44,149 bases of DNA from Porphyromonas gulae DSM 15663 (GCF_000378065.1 NZ_KB899170.1:1-44149), one strand, 5' to 3'. Shown: positions 33,967-43,173, counted from the stretch's first letter. Translations and numbers: made by a program. The notes: a model not told the origin generated them from the sequence alone.

Positions 33967-35334
33967 TTAAGGCTGATCCACAACGGCAGAGACAGACCCG
34001 TCGACGAATTGTGCAACGAGGCGATCGCCTCTCTGCAACTCCGATTGGGAACGGATGGCTTTGCCGTCTTTCAGAACGATGGCGAAGCCACGGCGCAGGG
34101 TAGCATTGGGGTGTAGCAGGCGGATGGCCTGTTCGTTGGTTTCGAGGCGTCGATTGTAGCTTTTCAGATTGGCTGCCAGCAGCAAAGGCAGTCGGGCAGC
34201 TACCCGATCCAATCGGCCTGTATTTTGTTTCAGCTCGCTCTTCATCATGGCCGGCAGGCTGCCGCTTGCTATTTGGAGTTGCTGAAGTCCGAAGGCGATC
34301 CGCTGTTTAGTGGCTAATCGGAGGCGGTCTTCTACGGATTTTATCCGATGGTGTTCTTCACGAACAGATGATTTCAGGATGGCCGGCGTACGGAGCGATA
34401 GCTGGGTCAGCCGTTCGTGGCAGTACATCATCATCATTCGGAGTCCTTCGGCTGCACGGGAGCGAAGGTCGTCGATCAATTTCCACTCTTCGCGCTGGCA
34501 GTTCACAAGAAAATCGGCCACAGCCGTAGGGGTCTTGAGCGAGCGATAAGCTACGAGATCCACCACCGTCTCGTCCCTGTCGTGTCCGATGCCGGTAAGG
34601 ATAGGAAGGGGGAAGCGTGCACATGCCTGTCCGATGGCAAGCGAGTCGAAAGCTGCCAGTTCGCTCACTGCTCCTCCTCCGCGAATGATGACTACTACAT
34701 CGAAAGAATCCCGGTGATATGTGATGCGCTCCAAGGCTCCCAACACCGATGCTTCGGTTTGTGCGCCTTGCATCACGGCTTGGAAGAGGACGGGATAGAA
34801 ACAGAAGTGCTCGGCCGAATGGCTAAGGTGTGCGATGAAATCTTCGTAGCCGGCAGCCGCACCGGATGAGACTATGGCAATGCGTTGGATGGGGCGGGGT
34901 AGGGACAGGCTGCGATTCAGGTCGTATAGGCCTTGCCGGCGCAGTTCTTCTATGATCTCTTTGCGTTTGCGGGCCATGGCCCCCATTGTGTAGGAGGGGT
35001 CTATGTCCAGAATGCGAAGGCTTAGCCCGTATTGCTCATGGTAGGATACGCTTACCAGTACCAGAACGTGGAGGCCGGAATCGAATGTTTCGCCCGTTTC
35101 TCTCCGAAATCGTCCTGATAATGTGGCATAATCCGAAGCCCATATCATGGCTTTCATACGGGCTGTGACTTGGGAGCCGGATGTATCCTTGTCCAGCAAT
35201 TCCAAATAGCAATGCCCCGATATGCCCACTCGCACACCGCTGGTCTCTGCACTGACCCAGTAGCGTCCGGGGAATCCGCTTTCGAGACAATTTCGGACAG
35301 CAGAGGCTAACTGGGTAAGCGTATAGGAGGGCAT
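33967..35334 (-). CDS. xseA: exodeoxyribonuclease VII large subunit
   Basis: 455 aa, the usual length. The N-terminal OB fold (YWVSAETSGVRV, then GHCYLELLDKD) binds DNA. The catalytic domain has RIAIVSSGAAAGYEDFIAHL, RGGGAVSELAAFDSLAIG and TGIGHDRDETVVDLVAYRS, with the conserved GIGH-x-x-D-x-T core. The long C-terminal helices bind the small subunit. It degrades single-stranded DNA to oligonucleotides in recombination and repair. The small-subunit gene xseB, often next to xseA, is not adjacent here. It lies 43 bp after the Lrp gene and may be co-transcribed with it. Confidence 0.95.
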   Translation of the reverse strand: MPSYTLTQLASAVRNCLESGFPGRYWVSAETSGVRVGISGHCYLELLDKDTSGSQVTARMKAMIWASDYATLSGRFRRETGETFDSGLHVLVLVSVSYHEQYGLSLRILDIDPSYTMGAMARKRKEIIEELRRQGLYDLNRSLSLPRPIQRIAIVSSGAAAGYEDFIAHLSHSAEHFCFYPVLFQAVMQGAQTEASVLGALERITYHRDSFDVVVIIRGGGAVSELAAFDSLAIGQACARFPLPILTGIGHDRDETVVDLVAYRSLKTPTAVADFLVNCQREEWKLIDDLRSRAAEGLRMMMMYCHERLTQLSLRTPAILKSSVREEHHRIKSVEDRLRLATKQRIAFGLQQLQIASGSLPAMMKSELKQNTGRLDRVAARLPLLLAANLKSYNRRLETNEQAIRLLHPNATLRRGFAIVLKDGKAIRSQSELQRGDRLVAQFVDGSVSAVVDQP

Positions 35335-35377
35335 TCAGCGTATCCGATCGATGAGGGTATATATAGTAGGTATGTGC

Positions 35378-35845
35378 TTATTGATCTCCTTCGGGTATCT
35401 TGATGCCGCGATTGAATCCTTCGGCCAGAGAGATCAACGTTTCGGTAGAGACGATACCGGGGATTTCTTGGATGGTCGAATTCAGGATGTCCATCAGGTG
35501 GTCATTGTCGATGGCGAAGAGCTTGATCAGCAAAGAGTAAGGCCCTGTCGTATAGTGGCACTCCACGATCTCCGGAATGTTGTACAGATGGGGGAGTACA
35601 TCCTTGTACATCGAGGCTTTCTCCAGACGAACACCTACGTAAGTACATGTCCTGAATCCCAAAGACTTCGGGTTGATATGATAGCCCGAACCTGTAATAA
35701 CCCCCATTTCGATCATTCTTTGTACGCGCTGGTGAACGGCAGCACGCGATACGCCACATTCTTCTGCAACGTCTTTGAACGGCATACGGGCATTATTGGA
35801 GATAATGCTCAGGATTCGCCTGTCGAGTTTGTCTAACCTTTCCAT
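35378..35845 (-). CDS. Lrp/AsnC family transcriptional regulator
   Basis: 155 aa, full length. The N-terminal winged HTH is MERLDKLDRRILSIISNNAR with the recognition helix in CGVSRAAVHQRVQRM. The C-terminal RAM ligand/oligomerisation domain runs from about 65 (FRTCTYVGVRLEKA) with the GPYSLLIKLFAIDNDHLMDI strand-helix. Family members bind amino acids or related ligands, form octamers and bind phased DNA sites, usually regulating their own promoter. Its promoter lies next to five 23-bp-phased repeats (35944-36058), a plausible self-binding region, though nothing here proves it. The divergent neighbour is a uracil permease. Confidence 0.92.
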   Translation of the reverse strand: MERLDKLDRRILSIISNNARMPFKDVAEECGVSRAAVHQRVQRMIEMGVITGSGYHINPKSLGFRTCTYVGVRLEKASMYKDVLPHLYNIPEIVECHYTTGPYSLLIKLFAIDNDHLMDILNSTIQEIPGIVSTETLISLAEGFNRGIKIPEGDQ

Positions 35846-35871
35846 ATAATTATAATGGCTAAAAATTGAAA

Positions 35872-35879
35872 CAAATGTA
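35872..35879 (-). promoter_or_regulatory. -7 promoter box of the Lrp gene
   Basis: Minus-strand TACATTTG, TAnnTTTG type, 27 bp before the ATG. It lies about 65 bp from the edge of the 23-bp repeat array. Confidence 0.5.
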
Positions 35880-35917
35880 TGAAAAAACTTATGTCGGGTC
35901 TATTTTCGATTGCTTCG

Positions 35918-36030
35918 AGACTTGATACTATGAAGGAAGTGGACTTTTAAGTATAAACCCCGGAGACTTTACAGTATAAACCCACAGGGGTTTTAAGTAT
36001 AAACCCGGGAGGCTTTATAGTATCAAGTCT
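35918..36030. repeat. 14-bp perfect inverted repeat bracketing most of the iteron array
   Basis: AGACTTGATACTAT (35918-35931) and ATAGTATCAAGTCT (36017-36030) are exact reverse complements, with 85 nt between. The right arm overlaps the fourth 23-bp unit, which explains why that unit departs from consensus. Confidence 0.8.
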
Positions 36031-36058
36031 GTGGCCTTTTAAGTATAATACCCAAGGA
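35944..36058. repeat. five 23-bp-phased iteron-like repeats
   Basis: Unit starts are at 35944, 35967, 35990, 36013 and 36036, each exactly 23 bp. The core is CTTTTAAGTATAAACCC followed by a variable six bases. AGTATAAACCC is exact in units 1, 2 and 3, AGTATCAAGTC in unit 4 and AGTATAATACCC in unit 5. It sits between divergent promoters. There are no spacers, so it is not a CRISPR array. Confidence 0.85.
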
Positions 36059-36140
36059 GCATCGTGTCCTGCTTATACAACGACAGGTTCGAACTATCGT
36101 AAAACAAGCGTGCAACTCAATGGGATAAAGGGAAATGCCA

Positions 36141-36148
36141 TATATTTG
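36141..36148 (+). promoter_or_regulatory. -7 promoter box of the uracil permease
   Basis: TATATTTG, TAnnTTTG type, 40 bp before ATG 36188. Confidence 0.5.
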
Positions 36149-36187
36149 CAGGGCTTAAAATCCAGCAAATTATAATCGGTTTTTTAT

Positions 36188-37375
36188 ATGGAAACAACCC
36201 AACTCTCTCCGCTCCGAAAAGGCATCGTAGGCGTACAGTTCCTCTTTGTTGCTTTCGGAGCTACTGTTTTAGTGCCCCTCCTTGTGGGTTTAGACCCTTC
36301 GACAGCCCTGTTTACGGCCGGTATCGGCACGTTGATTTTTCATTTGGTGACGAAAGGGAAGGTGCCTATTTTTCTTGGTAGTAGTTTTGCCTTTATCGCT
36401 CCTATTATCAAGGCTACGGAGATGTATGGGCTGTCCGGTGCTCTTTCGGGTATGGTCGGTGTGGCTCTGGTTTATTATCTGATGAGTGCTTTGGTCAAGT
36501 GGCAGGGAGTACGTGTGATCCAACGTTTGTTTCCGCCTGTAGTCATCGGCCCTGTCATTATCCTGATCGGACTTTCACTTGCAGGAGCCGGTGTGGATAT
36601 GGCACAGTCTAACTGGATACTGGCTACCATATCGCTTGCTACCGCCGTGGTGGTGACGATGTTGGCTCGGGGGCTTTTCAAGCTGATCCCGATCTTCTGC
36701 GGTATAGCGGTGGGCTATGTGATAGCCGTTGTTTTCTATGAGGTCGATCTGAATCCTATTCGAGAAGCTGCGTGGTTGAGTCTGCCTCAGTTTTCTTTCC
36801 CCAAGTTCTCTCTTCCTCCCATCCTCTTTATGCTGCCTGTGGCTATCGCTCCCGTGATAGAACATATCGGCGATGTCTATGTGGTAAATACGGTGACGGG
36901 GAAAGATTTTGTAAAAGATCCGGGGCTGCATCGTACCCTCTTGGGCGATGGTCTGGCCTGTATGGTAGCAGGTCTGCTGGGAGGACCTCCCGTGACTACT
37001 TATTCGGAAGTAACCGGAGCCATGGCTCTGACTCGTGTGACGGATCCGATGGTGATTCGTATAGCCGCCCTGACGGGAATTGTCTTCTCTGCTGTTGGTA
37101 AGGTCAGTGCCTTGCTCAAATCCATCCCTCCTGCCGTTCTCGGTGGTATCATGCTGCTTCTCTTCGGTACGATAGCTTCGGCCGGTATTGCCAATCTGGT
37201 CAATCATAAAGTGGATATGAGTCGGACACGTAATATTATTATCGTGTCCATCACTCTTACGCTCGGTATCGGCGGAGCAGTCGTTTCGTTCGGTGGATTT
37301 ACAATGGCCGGTATCGGTTTGGCTGCCATAGTAGGGGTAGTGCTCAATCTGATCTTGCCTCAGGAGCGGGAGTAA
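36188..37375 (+). CDS. uraA: uracil/nucleobase permease (NCS2 family, UraA-like)
   Basis: 395 aa with about 14 membrane segments and a core that reads like E. coli UraA. LGSSFAFIAP opens the first half-helix. AIAPVIEHIGDVYVVNTVTG near 222 carries the substrate-binding Glu. GLLGGPPVTTYSEVTGAMAL near 260 is the second signature. It imports uracil with protons across the inner membrane. Xanthine or uric-acid transporters share the fold, but the HIGD and GGPPxTTYSE motifs favour uracil. It starts the plus-strand run 36188-38636, with a 24-bp gap to the next gene. Confidence 0.9.
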   Translation: METTQLSPLRKGIVGVQFLFVAFGATVLVPLLVGLDPSTALFTAGIGTLIFHLVTKGKVPIFLGSSFAFIAPIIKATEMYGLSGALSGMVGVALVYYLMSALVKWQGVRVIQRLFPPVVIGPVIILIGLSLAGAGVDMAQSNWILATISLATAVVVTMLARGLFKLIPIFCGIAVGYVIAVVFYEVDLNPIREAAWLSLPQFSFPKFSLPPILFMLPVAIAPVIEHIGDVYVVNTVTGKDFVKDPGLHRTLLGDGLACMVAGLLGGPPVTTYSEVTGAMALTRVTDPMVIRIAALTGIVFSAVGKVSALLKSIPPAVLGGIMLLLFGTIASAGIANLVNHKVDMSRTRNIIIVSITLTLGIGGAVVSFGGFTMAGIGLAAIVGVVLNLILPQERE

Positions 37376-37399
37376 GTTATTCTCCGACCGATCTTACCA

Positions 37400-38050
37400 A
37401 TGTCTTGTCTCTTCTCTTCATTCCTGTCCGTCAGCGATAGAGTACGCTTGCAGGCATTGCGCAGCGTTCGCTATCTACTGCATCGTGGTGGACACCATGT
37501 TCACTCTCCCTATGTATTTCACCTGCTGACACGGGTGGTGGAGGAAAAGACACCGTACTACAGTTTTGACCGTCTTGCATCGGAGACAAAAGAACTTCGG
37601 GAGTCAGCCGATTATCGGGGGATTCGCCGTCGCAAGGTACTGGAGCTGATCTTTCGCCTGACGATCTTCAGTAAGGCAAAGCGAGCAATATGCATTTCTA
37701 CGGGCGATTCCGTACTGCCGAAATATCTTTCTGCCGCACGACCGGAAATAGAGCTTTCGGCTGAAGATAGCGACAGGTCGATAACGGACTCGAAGCAGGC
37801 GGATCCGCTCCTTCTCGTAGTGGAAAGGGATGCTCCTCTGTCTGCTTCTATTCGACAATGTTTGTCCGGCTCTTTGCCGGATGGCTCTATGGCGATTTTG
37901 TACTGTCCTCGTCGCAGGGGAGAGGCTTTTCGCCTATGGCAAGAGCTTGACAAGAATCCTGCTGCACGGGTTTCGATCGATACGGGCGAATTGCTGATCG
38001 TAATTTTTCATCGTGGACTGAACAAGCGGAGCTATAAAGCGTTTCTATAA
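37400..38050 (+). CDS. methyltransferase-like conserved hypothetical protein (degenerate)
   Basis: 216 aa. The N-terminal HRGGHHVHSPYVFHLLTRVV with the GxHxVHSPYxF pattern is typical of a Bacteroidetes family of class I SAM-dependent methyltransferases. The following Rossmann part is weak: where a glycine-rich SAM loop is expected the sequence gives AICISTGDSVLPKYLSAA, keeping only one Gly. It may be an active but diverged enzyme or a non-catalytic relative. It is 22 bp before the cobalamin adenosyltransferase gene, hence probably in the same transcript. No signal peptide. Function unknown. Confidence 0.65.
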   Translation: MSCLFSSFLSVSDRVRLQALRSVRYLLHRGGHHVHSPYVFHLLTRVVEEKTPYYSFDRLASETKELRESADYRGIRRRKVLELIFRLTIFSKAKRAICISTGDSVLPKYLSAARPEIELSAEDSDRSITDSKQADPLLLVVERDAPLSASIRQCLSGSLPDGSMAILYCPRRRGEAFRLWQELDKNPAARVSIDTGELLIVIFHRGLNKRSYKAFL

Positions 38051-38072
38051 ATAATAAAACGATAGAAGCGAT

Positions 38073-38636
38073 ATGTCTAAAAGTATGATATACACCCGCA
38101 CGGGTGACAAGGGAACGACCAGCTTGGTCGGAGGAGAACGCGTACCCAAATACCACCAAAGGCTTGAGTGCTACGGTACGATAGACGAATTGAACTCATT
38201 TATCGGCCTGCTGATGAGTGAGGATTTGCCGGAAGAGGATCGGGATTTTCTGCGTACCATACAGCACAAGCTTTTCACCGTCGGATCCTATCTGGCCACA
38301 AATCAGGAAAACAGAGAGCTGATGGTGGAGAGCCGTGTGCATCCCGAAACGATAGAACGCGTGGAGCGAGAGATCGATCGACTGGATGATGCCATCCCCA
38401 AGATGACGGCTTTCATCTTGCCCGGAGGCAGCCGTTCTACCTCTTTGGCACACGTTTGCCGTACGGTATGCCGGCGAGCCGAACGTCATATATACCGCTT
38501 GAGTGAAGAGGCACTGGTGGAGGAACCCGTGATGCACTATATCAATCGTCTGAGCGATTATTTCTTTGCTCTGGCTCGAAAAGAGGTTTGGCGTACGACC
38601 GGAGGTGAAATTATTTGGGATAAGACCTGCGATTGA
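38073..38636 (+). CDS. cob(I)alamin adenosyltransferase (PduO type)
   Basis: 187 aa. The N-terminal ATP-binding motif TRTGDKGTTSLVGGERVPK is at 6-24. The conserved YGTIDELNSFIGL, FILPGGSRSTSLAHVCRTVC with the Arg-rich RRAERH helix, and YINRLSDYFFALAR follow in order. It transfers the adenosyl group of ATP to cob(I)alamin, making the cofactor of the class II ribonucleotide reductase at 31128 and of methylmalonyl-CoA mutase. The symbol (pduO or cobO-like) is left open; the fold is the PduO trimer type. It shares a run with the methyltransferase-like gene. Confidence 0.95.
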   Translation: MSKSMIYTRTGDKGTTSLVGGERVPKYHQRLECYGTIDELNSFIGLLMSEDLPEEDRDFLRTIQHKLFTVGSYLATNQENRELMVESRVHPETIERVEREIDRLDDAIPKMTAFILPGGSRSTSLAHVCRTVCRRAERHIYRLSEEALVEEPVMHYINRLSDYFFALARKEVWRTTGGEIIWDKTCD

Positions 38637-38725
38637 GAAAAAAACTGTAGAATCGATTTGGAAGCTTAATAAGAAGGAGCGAGAAAAGGCTTCGGATATT
38701 AGGTTTAGTCAGAAAAATCTTTTTT

Positions 38726-38733
38726 TATCTTTG
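38726..38733 (+). promoter_or_regulatory. -7 promoter box of purB
   Basis: TATCTTTG, TAnnTTTG type. It would give a leader of about 95 nt to ATG 38835 or about 27 nt to ATG 38766. Confidence 0.5.
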
Positions 38734-38834
38734 CTGCTTACAAAATCGGAAGAAATCCCATCCTAATGTCGGCATCGGCTGTCATGAATATGCGGTCTTC
38801 TTTCATTGATCCGATTATATCAGAACAAAAACAA

Positions 38835-40178
38835 ATGATTGCTTTCCAAGCCCTGCAAGCCATCTCTCCGATAGATGGCCGGTATCGCAACAAAGTAGAA
38901 GCACTTAGTCGCTATTTTTCAGAGGAATCTCTAATTCGCTATCGTGTAAAGGTGGAGGTGGAATACTTCATTGCCCTTTGCAATGAATTGCCTTCGCTAA
39001 AAGGTGTCTGTCCTCCGTCTTTAGAGGAAGAGTTGCGTCGTATATACCAAGATTTCAGCGAGACGGATGCCGTACGTGTAAAGGAGATAGAGGCGGTAAC
39101 GAATCATGATGTCAAGGCAGTGGAGTATTTCCTCAAAGAGCGGTTCGAGGCCATGGGGATACAAGATGCCAAAGAATTTATCCACTTCGGTCTGACCTCG
39201 CAGGATATAAACAATACGGCTTTCCCGATGATGATACGCGAGGCAATGACCGAGGTTTACATGCCCGCTTTGCAGGAGTTGGTGGAGCAGCTTCATGCTT
39301 ATGCTCTTCAGTGGAAAGATGTCCCGATGCTGGCCAAAACACATGGACAACCGGCATCGCCCACTCGCTTAGGAAAGGAAATAGAAGTATTCGTCTATCG
39401 CTTGCGTAAGCAGATCGGCCTGTTGCTGGCAGTACCTCATTCAGCCAAATTCGGTGGTGCTACGGGCAATTTCAATGCCCATCATGTGGCTTATCCTGAG
39501 CATAACTGGAGCGATTTTGGCCGTCGGTTCGTAACTTCTCTCGGGCTTGAAAGAGAAGAACTCACTACACAAATATCCAACTACGACAACATGGCAGCCT
39601 TATTTGATGCCTGCTGTCGAATCAATGTGATACTGATCGACCTCTGCCGTGATTTCTGGCAGTATATTTCGATGGAGTACTTCAAACAGAAGATCAAGGC
39701 CGGCGAGGTCGGTTCTTCTGCCATGCCCCACAAAGTGAATCCTATCGACTATGAAAATGCCGAAGGCAATCTGGGTATTGCGAATGCCATATTTGAGCAT
39801 TTGTCACGCAAATTGCCTATTTCACGCTTGCAGCGGGACCTGACGGATTCCACCGTACTCCGTAACGTGGGAACACCTTTGGCGCATTCTCTCATAGCAG
39901 TCACGAGCATAGCCAAAGGGCTTGGCAAACTGCTTCTCAACGAAGCTGCTCTCGATCGGGATTTGCAGAACAACTATGCCGTGGTGGCTGAGGCCATACA
40001 AACTATTCTTCGCAGAGAAGGGTATCCCAATCCATATGAAACATTGAAGGCTCTGACGCGTACGAATGAGGCGGTGACAGCCGAATCTATTGCACGTTTT
40101 ATCGAAGCATTGGATATTGATGAAGCCGTGAAGGAGGAAATGCGCCGCATATCTCCTTCTAATTACGTGGGAATCTGA
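38835..40178 (+). CDS. purB: adenylosuccinate lyase
   Basis: 447 aa from ATG 38835 (MIAFQALQAISPIDGRYRNK), which aligns with the normal PurB start; an in-frame ATG at 38766 would add 23 residues of unusual composition and cannot be excluded. The fumarase/aspartase superfamily signature GSSAMPHKVNPIDYENAEGN carries the flexible-loop Ser. The His-containing TSQDINNTA and KTHGQPASPT segments complete the active site. It performs two steps of purine synthesis (SAICAR to AICAR, and adenylosuccinate to AMP). It follows the adenosyltransferase gene after its own promoter box. Confidence 0.94.
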   Translation: MIAFQALQAISPIDGRYRNKVEALSRYFSEESLIRYRVKVEVEYFIALCNELPSLKGVCPPSLEEELRRIYQDFSETDAVRVKEIEAVTNHDVKAVEYFLKERFEAMGIQDAKEFIHFGLTSQDINNTAFPMMIREAMTEVYMPALQELVEQLHAYALQWKDVPMLAKTHGQPASPTRLGKEIEVFVYRLRKQIGLLLAVPHSAKFGGATGNFNAHHVAYPEHNWSDFGRRFVTSLGLEREELTTQISNYDNMAALFDACCRINVILIDLCRDFWQYISMEYFKQKIKAGEVGSSAMPHKVNPIDYENAEGNLGIANAIFEHLSRKLPISRLQRDLTDSTVLRNVGTPLAHSLIAVTSIAKGLGKLLLNEAALDRDLQNNYAVVAEAIQTILRREGYPNPYETLKALTRTNEAVTAESIARFIEALDIDEAVKEEMRRISPSNYVGI

Positions 40179-40277
40179 AATTTTCATATTTTCGTAACCC
40201 AAAGAGTCAAAAAGACAAATTCATAGTTTGCAACCGTGAGGTTGTATGTGTAAAATCTAAGCAATAATCTATCAAAG

Positions 40278-41591
40278 ATGACAACTGAAGAACGCGATAT
40301 TTTCGCAGATACGAGCAAGGATGATATTTCTCCTTCGGAAAAGCACATAGAAAAACCTACGCCTTTCCGTTCGTCAAGAATGAGTTCAGGGGGAGGCTTC
40401 AGACCTACTCCCAGAGTAGGGGCTACATCCAAACCCGAGCCGACTGATCAATTGCAACAGCGTAAACGAAGAGTACGTATCGGTGAGCAGCAGAGCAGCC
40501 GACCACAATCGTACAGACGTGATGATTTCTCCGGAGGGGAGGGAAATAACCGCTCTGAAGCTCCTTCGTACAATAATCGATATGGTCGGGACGGGCAGCG
40601 TACGACTTATCCGGCTTCATACCGCCAAAATGAAGAGCGTGGGCAGAGACGCGACAGGCATTTTGAGAAAGAATACGATGCCAATCGTGCTATGGATAGC
40701 GAGCGTATGCGTGGATCGGGATCATCCTATCCCCGTCAGTTTCGGGATACGGAAAGGTCGATGTATTCGGGTGGCAATAGAACACTGACACTTCCACAGC
40801 AAAAGAAGAAAAAGAAACAGCCGAAAGCTCCGATCGTGCCTGTAAAGTATCGTGAGGTATTAGCTGATCCGAATGAGCCGATCAGGCTGAACAAGTTCCT
40901 GAGCAATGCCGGTGTTTGCTCGCGAAGGGAAGCGGATCTACTGATCGAAAAGGGAGAGATCACGGTCAATGGAGAAGTCGTGACCGAACTCGGCAGAAGA
41001 ATTACACGTCAGGATGAGGTAATCTACAAGGATAAGAGAGTGGAAATAGAGAGCAAGGTCTATGTACTGCTCAATAAGCCTAAAAATTGTGTGACTACTT
41101 CTGACGATCCCGAATGCCGTACTACAGTAATGGATATAGTACGATATGCCTGTCCTGAGAGAATATATCCGGTAGGGCGTTTGGATCGGAATACTACCGG
41201 TGTGCTTCTGATTACAAATGACGGCGATCTTGCCTCTAAGCTGACCCATCCGTCTTTCAAGAAGAAGAAGATCTACCACGTGTGGCTCAACAAGGATGTA
41301 AGCATTGAAGACATGCAGAAAATAGCCGATGGGGTGGAGTTGGATGATGGAGAGATACATGCCGATGCCATCAGTTATGTAAAAGAAGACGATCTTTCGC
41401 AGGTAGGAATAGAGATTCATAGCGGACGGAATCGTATTGTGCGCCGTTTGTTTGAGCATCTTGGCTATCGCGTTGTCAAACTGGATCGCGTTTATTTTGC
41501 CGGACTGACCAAGAAGAATCTGCCCCGTGGAAAATGGCGCTATCTGAATGAGCAGGAGGTGAATAATCTTAGAATGGGAGCTTTCGAATAA
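40278..41591 (+). CDS. rluB: 23S rRNA pseudouridine synthase, RluB/RsuA family, with disordered N-terminal extension
   Basis: 437 aa. Residues 1-195 are low-complexity (Arg, Gly, Ser, Tyr, Gln), with no fold expected, ending in a KKKKKQPKAP patch that would favour RNA binding. The S4 domain starts near 202 (IRLNKFLSNAGVCSRREADL). The catalytic domain has GRLDRNTTGVLLITNDGDLA with the catalytic Asp at 303 and SGRNRIVRRLFEHLGYRV near 395. It isomerises a uridine in the large-subunit rRNA; the exact site (U2605-like for RluB) is inferred from family. Extensions of this kind are common in Bacteroidetes RluB proteins. It is followed by asnS after 31 bp. Confidence 0.9.
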   Translation: MTTEERDIFADTSKDDISPSEKHIEKPTPFRSSRMSSGGGFRPTPRVGATSKPEPTDQLQQRKRRVRIGEQQSSRPQSYRRDDFSGGEGNNRSEAPSYNNRYGRDGQRTTYPASYRQNEERGQRRDRHFEKEYDANRAMDSERMRGSGSSYPRQFRDTERSMYSGGNRTLTLPQQKKKKKQPKAPIVPVKYREVLADPNEPIRLNKFLSNAGVCSRREADLLIEKGEITVNGEVVTELGRRITRQDEVIYKDKRVEIESKVYVLLNKPKNCVTTSDDPECRTTVMDIVRYACPERIYPVGRLDRNTTGVLLITNDGDLASKLTHPSFKKKKIYHVWLNKDVSIEDMQKIADGVELDDGEIHADAISYVKEDDLSQVGIEIHSGRNRIVRRLFEHLGYRVVKLDRVYFAGLTKKNLPRGKWRYLNEQEVNNLRMGAFE

Positions 41592-41622
41592 TATAAACAT
41601 AAATAATGAATAGTATTATACA

Positions 41623-43032
41623 ATGGATAAGAAGATGAAAAGAACTAGAATCGCAGACGCCCTCCATGGAGAGCTGGTCGGCCGAGAAATCAACATCAAA
41701 GGATGGGTACGCACCAAGCGCGGCAACAAGGCTGTGAATTTTATCGCTCTCAATGATGGTTCTACGATTCATAATATGCAGATCGTAGCAGATCTTGCTT
41801 CCTTCGATGCTGCACAGATGTCTCAGATTACCACGGGTGCTTGCATCGGTGTTATAGGCACTTTGGTCGAATCTCAAGGAGCAGGCCAGTCCGTGGAGGT
41901 ACAAGCGTCAGCTATTGAGATTTATGGTACGGCTGATCCGGCTACCTATCCGCTACAGAAGAAAGGCCATACGTTGGAGTTTTTGCGTGAGATAGCACAT
42001 TTGCGCCCACGCACCAATACTTTCAGTGCCATCTATCGCATCCGGCACCATATGGCTATCGCCATTCATACCTTTTTTCATAACAAAGGGTATTATTACT
42101 TCCACGCACCTCTTATTACGGCCAGTGACTGTGAAGGAGCCGGACAGATGTTTCAGGTGACAACGCTGAACCCTGATTCTCTCCCTCGAACGGAAGAGGG
42201 GCAAGTGGACTATCGTAAAGACTTCTTCGGCCGTCATACCTCATTGACCGTTTCAGGACAATTGGAGGGTGAAATGGCTGCTATGGCTTTGGGGGGTATT
42301 TATACTTTCGGCCCCACGTTCCGTGCAGAAAATTCCAATACACCGCGTCACTTGGCTGAGTTCTGGATGATCGAACCGGAAGTTGCATTCCTTGAGATAG
42401 AGGATAATATGGACTTGGCGGAAGAGTTCATCAAATATTGCGTACAGTGGGCTTTGGATAACTGTATGGATGACATCAGTTTCCTTTCTGAACACTTTGA
42501 CAAAGAGCTGATCGATCGTCTCAAGTTTGTACTCGAAAAACCATTTGTTCGTTTGGCCTATACGGAAGGTATTCGTATTCTGGAAGAAGCCGTCAAGAAT
42601 GGTGTAAAATTTGAATTCCCCATCTATTGGGGGGCAGATTTGGCCAGCGAACACGAGCGTTATCTGGTTGAGGTGCATTTCAAGACACCGGTTATCATGA
42701 CGGACTACCCCAAAGAGATCAAGAGTTTCTACATGAAGCTGAACGATGACGGAAAGACTGTCCGTGGTATGGATGTACTTTTCCCGAAGATCGGAGAAAT
42801 CATCGGTGGCTCCGAGCGTGAAGCCGACTACGACAAATTGATAGCTCGTGCTAATGAAATGGGAGTGCCCGAGAAAGATATTTGGTGGTATCTCGACTCC
42901 CGTCGTTATGGTACTGCACCGCATAGCGGCTTTGGTTTGGGCTTCGAACGCCTGCTGCTATTTGTAACGGGAATGAGTAATATCCGAGATGTAATTCCTT
43001 TCCCACGGACGCCGAACAACGCGGAGTTTTAG
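41623..43032 (+). CDS. asnS: asparaginyl-tRNA synthetase
   Basis: 469 aa. The N-terminal OB fold ([20 protein letters not shown]) binds the anticodon. The class IIb core has motif 2 [20 protein letters not shown] and motif 3 [20 protein letters not shown], then the C-terminal [14 protein letters not shown], which is the AsnRS type rather than the AspRS one. It charges tRNA-Asn directly, so the organism need not rely on transamidation for Asn-tRNA. MKRTRI at codon 5 is an alternative start. Ends in a terminator hairpin. Confidence 0.97.
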   Translation: MDKKMKRTRIADALHGELVGREINIKGWVRTKRGNKAVNFIALNDGSTIHNMQIVADLASFDAAQMSQITTGACIGVIGTLVESQGAGQSVEVQASAIEIYGTADPATYPLQKKGHTLEFLREIAHLRPRTNTFSAIYRIRHHMAIAIHTFFHNKGYYYFHAPLITASDCEGAGQMFQVTTLNPDSLPRTEEGQVDYRKDFFGRHTSLTVSGQLEGEMAAMALGGIYTFGPTFRAENSNTPRHLAEFWMIEPEVAFLEIEDNMDLAEEFIKYCVQWALDNCMDDISFLSEHFDKELIDRLKFVLEKPFVRLAYTEGIRILEEAVKNGVKFEFPIYWGADLASEHERYLVEVHFKTPVIMTDYPKEIKSFYMKLNDDGKTVRGMDVLFPKIGEIIGGSEREADYDKLIARANEMGVPEKDIWWYLDSRRYGTAPHSGFGLGFERLLLFVTGMSNIRDVIPFPRTPNNAEF

Positions 43033-43059
43033 AGAAGACTGTTCAAAAAAAGTATAGAC

Positions 43060-43097
43060 AAAAGGGTGTGCCGTTGTGGCATGCCCTTTTGCTTTTT
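43060..43097 (+). terminator. terminator after asnS
   Basis: AAAAGGGTGTGCC (43060-43072) pairs with GGCATGCCCTTTT (43078-43090) with two G-T pairs and a 5-nt loop. A T-rich stretch follows. Confidence 0.7.
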
Positions 43098-43173
43098 GTC
43101 ATAAGCTTTTTGCTGATTAGTCATCCCTTAAATAGATCTTTAATCTCTGATATTCAGCAAATTAGTTTGCGAA

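Noticed and set aside
40229-40243. CAACC-GTGA-GGTTG hairpin after purB as a terminator
   Set aside because: Five-bp stem and no T run; it could be a leader structure of the rluB-type gene, but support is thin.
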